From positions 1-5,082 of the forward strand of contig CAMLLI010000409.1 of the NCBI GenBank assembly GCA_946480685.1: a stretch of DNA of 5,082 nt. The letters are read 5' to 3'. The notes under the pieces are model-generated. The model ran no database searches, was not told the DNA's origin, and saw only the letters and a program-made list of their open reading frames with translations. Shown here piece by piece: positions 1 through 5,082 of this stretch. A program made the translations under genes and the position numbers. Each line of letters opens with the position of its first letter. The stretch's first letter is position 1. This stretch comes from an uncultured Flammeovirgaceae bacterium. Its GTDB lineage: Bacteria; Bacteroidota; Bacteroidia; Cytophagales; Cyclobacteriaceae.

Positions 1-731
1 CGTGCTGCAATCCATTTGCTGTCATCACCAGAGGTATTATACAGCGCGCTTGCTGCATATAGCAATGTACGCGCCTTCAACGCCATCGCTGCTTCTACAG
101 AGGCTACACCGGAAGCGTAACCACCATCCGTCATGGAAGGCAACTTGGTGATTGCATCGTTACATTCGTTCACAATGAAGGTTACGATCTCATCGTATGA
201 TGCACGGGTAACTTCGTATGATTCGTTGAGTCCGTATGTTTTGGTGATCAACGGTACACTTCCGTACCAACGAAGCAGATCGAAGTATAGATACGCCCGC
301 AGAAACTGCATTTGTCCGCCTAACACTTTCAACGCGTCAGCGTCCAGTTCAGAGTTCTGTGTTTTCTCGAAGAACAAATTTGCTCTTCGTATACCGGCAT
401 ACGCCTGTGTCCAAAGATTACGCGTTACACCTTCACCATCGTCCTGGCTTACTTCGGCACGGGTATATATTTTAATGGTGCTCTCTGCGCTACCGTGTTG
501 GTTGTACGCATTATCGGTAAGTCCATCCGTTAACGAGTTTTCATCGTCAAACGGAAAACGAATGCTGCGATATGTACCGTTTACGTAATCGCGCAGCAAT
601 GCTTCATCTGCAAAAACATCTACCTCGCTGTAACCATTCAGTGGTTTTTTATCCAGTATATCATCGGAACATGCCCAAAGAAGACCGGATACTGCAGCGA
701 CAGCTATATATACTATTTTTCTCGTATTCAT
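1..731 (-). CDS. SusD/RagB-family nutrient-binding outer-membrane lipoprotein, 3' end beyond window
   Basis: This is the substrate-binding lipoprotein partner of the SusC transporter encoded just upstream. It would sit on the cell surface as a lid over the SusC barrel. The 243 complete codons visible begin MNTRKIVYIAVAAVSGLLWA followed by Cys21, a lipoprotein signal peptide with lipobox LWAC. The residues after the cysteine, SDD, resemble the acidic surface-export signal of Bacteroidota lipoproteins. Family hallmarks follow: NLWTQAYAGIRRANLFFEK near residues 105-123, QFLRAYLYFDLLRWYGSVPL near 142-161, and an ALKARTLLYAASALYN helix near 217-232. Family members are usually about 450-600 residues, so roughly half is present; the frame is open to the window edge. 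The ATG lies six bases after the susC stop with no clear Shine-Dalgarno sequence, which fits co-transcription and probable translational coupling. The ligand cannot be told from this fragment. Family assignment is very secure. Confidence 0.95.
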   Translation of the reverse strand, partial: MNTRKIVYIAVAAVSGLLWACSDDILDKKPLNGYSEVDVFADEALLRDYVNGTYRSIRFPFDDENSLTDGLTDNAYNQHGSAESTIKIYTRAEVSQDDGEGVTRNLWTQAYAGIRRANLFFEKTQNSELDADALKVLGGQMQFLRAYLYFDLLRWYGSVPLITKTYGLNESYEVTRASYDEIVTFIVNECNDAITKLPSMTDGGYASGVASVEAAMALKARTLLYAASALYNTSGDDSKWIAA

Positions 732-737
732 GCGCTG

Positions 738-3700
738 TTAAAAAGTTAGGTTTAAACCAAAGTTTATACTCTTGGTATGCGGAAACTGCCATCCTTCCAC
801 GTTGGTGTTTTCCGGATCAGGCAATCCATCCTTCTTCAGTTTGTCGAATGTGAGCAGGTTATAACCATTCACATATACACGTACATGTTGCAGGCCTACT
901 CTTGAAACCAGGTCGTTCGGAATAGTATACCCCAGCTCTATATTCTTGAGTCGAACAAACGATACATTATGAAGCCACAGCGTGCTATACTGTGCATCGG
1001 TATTACCGCGGTTGATAGCAGGTAATGAACCGTTCGGATTATCTTCTGTATCGTAAGCATTCTCGAGGAAATATACCATACCGTTGTTACCGTTGGAGAA
1101 GCTATAGCGCAGATACTGTTCTGCACGCGCTTGTCCCTGGAACACGGCTGAGAAATCAAAGCCTTTGTAGTTAGCCCCCAGTGTTATACCGTACTGAAGC
1201 TGTGGTATATTTGTGAGGTTTTGACGGGTTCTGTCAGCATTGGTTACGGCACCGTCACCGTTCACATCGCGATAGATCGGATCGCCCAATACAGCTACTC
1301 CGTTCAAGCCCGGATACTGATCGAGATCAGCCTGTGTGCGGTATACACCTATATATTGATATGCAAGGCGTGAACCGATCGGGTGTCCTTCTGCTTTCTG
1401 ATAGTCTTCCGGATATACATTTCCTTCATCCATGAAGATTACTTTGTTGCGTGCATACGTGATGTTACCACCGATGTTGAAGTTTACATCGCCAATGGTA
1501 TTGCGATACATAATTTGTGTATCGAAACCTTTGTTGTCTACTTCACCAATGTTCTCATCCGGTAATACAAGCCCGGTATAGTTTGGAACGGTTACGTTAC
1601 GTGGCGCAAGAATGTCGTTACGTTTTTCAAAGAACACATCGAACTCCCAGGTTAACCGGTTAGCAAAGAAGCCTGCGTCAAAACCAACGTCAAACGTGCG
1701 CTTGGTTTCCCAGGTGATGTTCGGGTTAGCAGCAACGCCCGGGTTCAATACATTCACATCGTTTCCACCCAATACATAGCCTTGTGATCCTGCTGTAGGA
1801 TAGCTGAATGTACTTAAGTATTGGAACGGATCGATGCGGTCGTTACCAAGTTTACCCCACGAAGCACGCAGCTTCAGGTTGCTCACAACCGAATTGTCTA
1901 TCATGAAAGCTTCTTCTGAAATTCTCCAGCCGGCAGATACGCCCGGGAAGAAACCGAAACGTTTGTCGCTCGGGAAGTTTGAAGAACCATCGTAACGGAA
2001 GTGAAACTGCAGCATATAGCGGTCTTTCAACGTATAGGCTACACGTCCGAAGTAATTCTGACGCGCTGTTTCCGATGCACTACCATAAGTGCCCTGGTAA
2101 TCTGTATTCGCGCTACCTGCAAAAAGCTGGTCTATACGACTAGACTGATACTGGAAGCGTTGCGCGTAAAAGTTATTGTTAGAGAATTCGTTCTGCTCGT
2201 ATGCAACAAACGCATTAACATTGTGCATACCGAAAGTACGCTCATACTTGATCTTACCGTGCAGCGTTACCGATTGTGTACCGATATAGTCCTGCTTCAG
2301 GTAAGTATTGTTCAAGGTAGGACCGCCTTTCACGGCTACGATCTCTCCGTTCTCTTCTTTATAGTATGTAAATGGCTGATAGAATTTTTTCTGAAAATCC
2401 TGAACGATATCAATCGCTGCAAAGCCATCTACGGAAAGACCTTCTATATATGGTATTTTATATTCGCCACTCAATGTACCATTCAACACGTTGCGTTGCA
2501 GGTTCAGATAACCTGGACCTTGTGCCACTGCTAACGGGTTTGTTTCTGAACGACCCGCAGTAGGCAGTCCGTTGATAGTAGCCGGAATGGTTGGAGCCGC
2601 ACGGATGGTGTTACCATAGATAGTTTCATCTTCATACTGTAACCATCTTCTGTCTTCGCGTCTTCCCGCCAGGTTCAAACCGATCTTGAATCGCTCAGAG
2701 ATCTGTGCATCTATATTTGAACGTACGTTGTATTGCTTGAACTTGGTTGTCTCATCACCGGTGATCAAACCATTCTGATACGTAGTACCGGTAGAAAGAA
2801 AGTATTTTACTTTATCCGTACCACCGTTCAGCGTAATGCTGTGGCGATTCTGAAGTGAGTATCCTTTATATACTTCATCGATCCAGTCTGTACTGGGAGC
2901 AACACCACTTTCGTAGTCAGCGATCTGCTGTGCCGAAAACAGCGGTGAGCCGTTCCATGTGTTTACGCTTCTCGCATATAGTCCGGCATCTGCCAGTTTT
3001 ACTTTGCGTGTAGGACTAACAAAGCCCTGGTTGAATGAGTAATTAACCGTTGGCTTACCCGTTTTACCACGTTTGGTAGTGATCAACACAACACCGTTCG
3101 CGGCCTGTGCTCCATATATAGCAGCCGATGCATCTTTCAATACAGTGATTGTCTCAATGTCATTCGGGTCGATACGAGATATACCATCGCGGTTGGCTAT
3201 ACCATCCACAACGATCAACGCATCGGTGTTACCGGTTGTACCGACACCACGAATAAAAATACGTGCATCGTCACGACCCGGCTCCGAGTTAGTCTGGTTT
3301 ACAAATAAACCCGGAACACGTCCGGCAAGTGAGTTGGAAATAGAAACAGCAGAGCTCTTCTTGATCTCTTCACCAGAAACCTGCGATATAGCCGCGGTTA
3401 CTTCTTTTTTCTCCTGCGTGCCATATCCTACCACAACAACTTCAGCCAAAGACTGAATGTCTTCCTGAAGCGTTACATCTACCGTGCTTTGATTATTGGC
3501 AGCAACTTCTTTTGTAGCGTATCCTATAAAAGAGAATACAAGTGTTACATCGCCACTGGGAACTTCAAGCGTATACATACCATCGGCATCCGTTGTTACA
3601 CCGGTGCTGGTACCTTTTACCACAACGTTTACTCCGGGCAGTGGTGATCCGAACTCATCGGTTACTTTACCGGTGATTGTTACCGCTACCGGCTTCACTT

Positions 3701-4094
3701 CTTCAGAAGTACTTGCTTCCGCAGAAGATGTTTTACCAATCGGCATGAGTACAATCTGGTTGCCCAATACTTTATATTCAATCGCAGCACCCAACAGGTT
3801 ATCAAGCGCATCGCCTAAACGCGCTTCCTGCAGGTGAAGGGTTACTTCTTTGGCATCTTCTACCAGTTGAGGACTGTAAGCAAACTTAACGTTAGCCTGC
3901 CGGCTGATCATCAAGAGCACGTTCTGAACTTTTGCGCCCTCAACGTCAATGCTGACTTTTCGATCCAATACCTCCTGACCAAAGCCGGGTACCGCATGTG
4001 CCATGGCAATGGTAAAAGAAGATATCAGTATGTGAATTAATGTCACTCTCATAAGAAACAATAATCCATTTTTAACAGGTTTAGGTTTTATCAT
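738..4094 (-). CDS. SusC/RagA-family TonB-dependent transporter with N-terminal STN signalling domain
   Basis: An outer-membrane importer energised by TonB that works with the adjacent SusD. The preferred start gives 1118 residues, a normal length for the STN-bearing subclass. A signal peptide (MIKPKPVKNGLLFLMRVTLI onward) ends near GFGQ, residue 40. The STN domain spans about 43-118 (VLDRKVSIDVEGAKVQNVL). A carboxypeptidase-regulatory-like domain spans about 139-209 (ITGKVTDEFGSPLPGVNVVV). The SusC linker EVVVVGYGTQEKKEVTAAIS is at 218-237, and the plug runs to about 345 with the hallmark DASAAIYGAQAANGVVLITT. The barrel follows, carrying an acidic DVNGDGAVTNAD loop at 943-954, and ends in ...INFGLNLTF with terminal Phe. 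The STN domain implies that the transporter also signals to the FecR anti-sigma factor encoded upstream. The start at 4094 was chosen because the signal peptide begins there as in relatives; the frame stays open to another ATG at 4205, and an internal ATG at 4052 is also possible. No frameshift is seen. Substrate unknown. Confidence 0.96.
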   Translation of the reverse strand: MIKPKPVKNGLLFLMRVTLIHILISSFTIAMAHAVPGFGQEVLDRKVSIDVEGAKVQNVLLMISRQANVKFAYSPQLVEDAKEVTLHLQEARLGDALDNLLGAAIEYKVLGNQIVLMPIGKTSSAEASTSEEVKPVAVTITGKVTDEFGSPLPGVNVVVKGTSTGVTTDADGMYTLEVPSGDVTLVFSFIGYATKEVAANNQSTVDVTLQEDIQSLAEVVVVGYGTQEKKEVTAAISQVSGEEIKKSSAVSISNSLAGRVPGLFVNQTNSEPGRDDARIFIRGVGTTGNTDALIVVDGIANRDGISRIDPNDIETITVLKDASAAIYGAQAANGVVLITTKRGKTGKPTVNYSFNQGFVSPTRKVKLADAGLYARSVNTWNGSPLFSAQQIADYESGVAPSTDWIDEVYKGYSLQNRHSITLNGGTDKVKYFLSTGTTYQNGLITGDETTKFKQYNVRSNIDAQISERFKIGLNLAGRREDRRWLQYEDETIYGNTIRAAPTIPATINGLPTAGRSETNPLAVAQGPGYLNLQRNVLNGTLSGEYKIPYIEGLSVDGFAAIDIVQDFQKKFYQPFTYYKEENGEIVAVKGGPTLNNTYLKQDYIGTQSVTLHGKIKYERTFGMHNVNAFVAYEQNEFSNNNFYAQRFQYQSSRIDQLFAGSANTDYQGTYGSASETARQNYFGRVAYTLKDRYMLQFHFRYDGSSNFPSDKRFGFFPGVSAGWRISEEAFMIDNSVVSNLKLRASWGKLGNDRIDPFQYLSTFSYPTAGSQGYVLGGNDVNVLNPGVAANPNITWETKRTFDVGFDAGFFANRLTWEFDVFFEKRNDILAPRNVTVPNYTGLVLPDENIGEVDNKGFDTQIMYRNTIGDVNFNIGGNITYARNKVIFMDEGNVYPEDYQKAEGHPIGSRLAYQYIGVYRTQADLDQYPGLNGVAVLGDPIYRDVNGDGAVTNADRTRQNLTNIPQLQYGITLGANYKGFDFSAVFQGQARAEQYLRYSFSNGNNGMVYFLENAYDTEDNPNGSLPAINRGNTDAQYSTLWLHNVSFVRLKNIELGYTIPNDLVSRVGLQHVRVYVNGYNLLTFDKLKKDGLPDPENTNVEGWQFPHTKSINFGLNLTF

Positions 4095-4113
4095 TAGATT
4101 TATAATGTTTTTG
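4080..4113 (+). promoter_or_regulatory. Weak Bacteroidota-type promoter candidate for the antisense RNA
   Basis: TGTTTTTG at 4106-4113 matches the Bacteroidota -7 consensus TAnnTTTG except for one base. A TTTA at 4080-4083 is a three-of-four match to the -33 TTTG, but the 22-base spacing is slightly longer than the usual 19-21. The predicted RNA start would be around 4117-4122. The site overlaps the susC start codon region. T-rich sequence produces such matches easily, so this is weak by itself and gains weight only from the terminator-like hairpin downstream. Confidence 0.25.
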
Positions 4114-4134
4114 TTTTCACTAGGCAAAAACTTG

Positions 4135-4165
4135 GATGCTCGTGATTTCCAAATCACGGTGCATT
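4135..4165. repeat. Inverted repeat with perfect 18-base palindrome core
   Basis: The core CGTGATTTCCAAATCACG (4141-4158) is a perfect palindrome with 8-base arms around CC. Flanking ATGC (4136-4139) and GCAT (4161-4164) extend the pairing, with one bulged base at 4160. In plus-strand RNA the stem also gains U-G (4140/4159) and G-U (4135/4165) pairs. It lies 42-71 bases upstream of the preferred susC start. It may be the first hairpin of the candidate antisense RNA, a hairpin in the susC leader, or a protein-binding operator; sequence alone does not decide. Confidence 0.7.
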
Positions 4166-4170
4166 GACTC

Positions 4171-4211
4171 AGGCCGGTAATGGTTGCGACATTATCGGCC
4201 TTCATTTTTTT
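4171..4211 (+). terminator. Intrinsic terminator-like hairpin plus T run, plus strand
   Basis: On the plus strand, AGGCCGGTAATG (4171-4182) pairs with CATTATCGGCCT (4190-4201), giving a 12-bp stem with one G-U wobble (4177/4195) and a 7-nt loop GTTGCGA. A three-base spacer is followed by seven T at 4205-4211. On the minus strand the same stem has a C-A mismatch and no T tract follows, so it would not be expected to terminate fecR-to-susC transcription. There is no plus-strand protein gene upstream, so a non-coding transcript is the natural candidate for what it terminates. Confidence 0.55.
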
Positions 4212-4264
4212 ATCGGTAAGATTTATTTCATAGGCATTGCAGCGTTAGGTTTATTAATCGTGTT

Positions 4265-5082
4265 TTAATTACAGCCCTGAGCATCTATTACAATGGATGT
4301 TTCCGTAACCTCATAACGGGCACCCAATGCATTGCAGATTATCTCAAGCTGCTGGTAGAGATTTTCATCTGTCATATCAGACGTAAGTGTACATCCGGTC
4401 AACACTTCTTCGTTGAACTGAATGTTTACACCGTAGCTTTCTTCCAATGTCTTAAAGATCGAGGCAACCGGTGCGTTGGTGTATGACAACACCTGCACAG
4501 GTTGTTTTGTAACATTGCCTGGAGATTTTTGAACAGCACTGCGCACAGCAAGTGCTTCTTTACGATCGTATACTACCTGTTGATTCGGAGTAAGTATAAA
4601 TTCCTGTGCCGCGCTTTTTGCAGATGTTGAGTCCAGGCGTGATTGTGTAAACACCGATACTTTACCTGTTTTTACGGCCACTATAATTTCTTTCTCCTGC
4701 TCGTAAGCTTTTATGCGAAAGCTTGTTCCCAATACTTTCGTTGTGACTTCATTCGTATATACTAGGAAGGGATGTTCAGCATCTTTTGCTACTTCAAAAA
4801 ATGCCTCACCGACAAGATATACTTCGCGCTTTGACGTAAATGTCTCGGGGTATTTCAGTTCACTGCCGGGTTGAAGTGTCACGATACTTCCATCCTGCAA
4901 AGCAAGTTTTTGTATAGTATTGGTTGTATTGACAAAGCGGATTGTTTTACCAACAGAGGATACGATCGTATTCGATTCCGAAACTGCATCGAAAAAATAG
5001 CGCTTCACCAGAAATATACTCACCAGTATAAATGCCAGTGCAGCCGCCACGCGACCAATTTTCCAAAAAGAAAAACGATGTT
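4265..5082 (-). CDS. FecR-family anti-sigma factor with DUF4974-type C-terminal domain, 5' end beyond window
   Basis: An inner-membrane anti-sigma factor expected to hold an ECF sigma factor on the cytoplasmic side and to receive the signal from the STN domain of its SusC partner in the periplasm. The frame is open to the right edge; 271 complete codons are visible. A GTG at 5050 lies inside the frame but is not the start, because the upstream codons read HRFSFWKIGR, the usual lead into the membrane helix (about visible residues 11-25). The FecR domain follows at about 57-147, with LQDGSIVTLQPGSELKYPET, REVYLVGEAFFEVAKDAEHP and VLGTSFRIKAY. A lower-similarity linker precedes the C-terminal domain at about 195-270 (LSYTNAPVASIFKTLEESYG, DENLYQQLEIICNALGARYE). 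The protein ends in QGCN. Complete relatives carry roughly 70-90 more N-terminal residues, the sigma-binding part, which is missing here together with any sigma gene. Spacing to susC is 170 bases. Confidence 0.95.
   Translation of the reverse strand, partial: HRFSFWKIGRVAAALAFILVSIFLVKRYFFDAVSESNTIVSSVGKTIRFVNTTNTIQKLALQDGSIVTLQPGSELKYPETFTSKREVYLVGEAFFEVAKDAEHPFLVYTNEVTTKVLGTSFRIKAYEQEKEIIVAVKTGKVSVFTQSRLDSTSAKSAAQEFILTPNQQVVYDRKEALAVRSAVQKSPGNVTKQPVQVLSYTNAPVASIFKTLEESYGVNIQFNEEVLTGCTLTSDMTDENLYQQLEIICNALGARYEVTETSIVIDAQGCN

Larger units (their letters stand above)
4119..4211 (+). ncRNA. Candidate antisense small RNA in the fecR-susC gap
   Basis: Predicted transcript of roughly 90 nt on the plus strand, opposite to the susC leader. 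It would contain two consecutive hairpins (4135-4165 and 4171-4201) and end in a run of seven U at 4205-4211. Strand assignment rests on wobble pairs: 4135/4165, 4140/4159 and 4177/4195 pair as G-U in plus-strand RNA but would be C-A mismatches in minus-strand RNA. The 5' end is a guess from a weak promoter-like sequence at 4080-4113. Known precedent: DonS and related cis-antisense RNAs in Bacteroides fragilis lie upstream of susC homologues in sigma/anti-sigma-regulated loci and repress them. By analogy this RNA would pair with the susC leader and lower its expression. No expression or conservation data were available, and the alternative is simply a structured DNA or leader element. Confidence 0.42.

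Noticed and set aside
133..588. Long plus-strand open frames, such as 133-588, 2001-2534 and 3073-3456
   Set aside because: They lie wholly antisense to well-supported susD and susC coding sequence, and their translations show no domain or compositional sign of real proteins.
749..758. Palindrome GGTTTAAACC near the susC 3' end
   Set aside because: It encodes the conserved C-terminal residues of SusC and has no T run or partner repeat; a 10-base palindrome is expected by chance in this length.
943..954. DVNGDGAVTNAD in SusC (protein residues 943-954) as a dockerin or EF-hand domain insertion
   Set aside because: A single acidic DxNGDG loop at this point is common in SusC-family barrels; no second repeat is present, so it is a barrel loop, possibly calcium-binding, not an inserted domain.
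4125..4153. Minus-strand promoter candidate for susC: AGTTTTTG (complement of 4125-4132) with TTTG (complement of 4150-4153)
   Set aside because: The -7 element matches TAnnTTTG poorly at its first two bases and the spacing is 17 rather than 19-21. An ECF sigma factor would in any case use a different promoter, so the susC promoter cannot be placed.
4205..4205. ATG at 4205 as the susC start, giving 1155 residues
   Set aside because: The added 37 residues lie upstream of a complete, family-typical signal peptide and overlap the inverted repeats and T run.
5050..5050. GTG at 5050 as the fecR start
   Set aside because: The frame continues upstream to the window edge and encodes FWKIGR, the normal lead into the transmembrane helix; starting at 5050 would remove the sigma-binding domain.
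1..5082. CRISPR arrays, insertion sequences, tRNA or rRNA genes, phage or defence genes
   Set aside because: No regularly spaced repeats, transposase or integrase motifs, or structured RNA gene sequences were seen; the window is almost fully occupied by the three transport and regulation genes.

Overview
The window comes from a Bacteroidota genome, most likely a Cytophagales/Chitinophagales-type environmental lineage rather than a gut Bacteroides (the lineage is inferred from protein style only). It holds part of an ECF-sigma/anti-sigma-regulated SusC/SusD outer-membrane uptake locus. All three protein genes lie on the minus strand, so the locus reads from right to left.

Layout in transcription order. 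(1) 5082-4265 is the 3' three quarters of a FecR-family anti-sigma factor: transmembrane segment, FecR domain, DUF4974-type C-terminal domain. Its N-terminal sigma-binding part, and presumably the sigma factor gene, lie beyond the right edge. (2) 4264-4095 is a 170-base gap between fecR and susC. It contains two adjacent inverted repeats, the second followed on the plus strand by seven T. (3) 4094-738 is a complete SusC-type TonB-dependent transporter with an N-terminal STN signalling domain, a carboxypeptidase-regulatory-like domain, a plug and a C-terminal barrel. (4) 731-1 is the 5' part of a SusD/RagB surface lipoprotein gene, beginning six bases after the susC stop and running off the left edge.

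How they work together (family knowledge plus inference): SusD captures a ligand on the cell surface and forms a lid over SusC, which imports it with TonB energy. The STN domain of SusC contacts the periplasmic part of FecR, which releases an ECF sigma factor to transcribe susCD. No glycoside hydrolase, peptidase or other substrate-specific enzyme is visible, so the substrate cannot be named.

The most interesting signal is in the fecR-susC gap. Both hairpins fold better as plus-strand RNA: three positions are G-U wobbles on that strand and would be C-A mismatches on the minus strand. The second hairpin plus its T run looks like an intrinsic terminator, and a weak Bacteroidota-like promoter lies about 90 bases upstream of it. 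Together these suggest a small RNA antisense to the susC leader, in the position occupied by DonS-type antisense RNAs of Bacteroides fragilis. The rest of the window is ordinary for this type of locus. Open frames on the plus strand are shadows of susC, susD and fecR.
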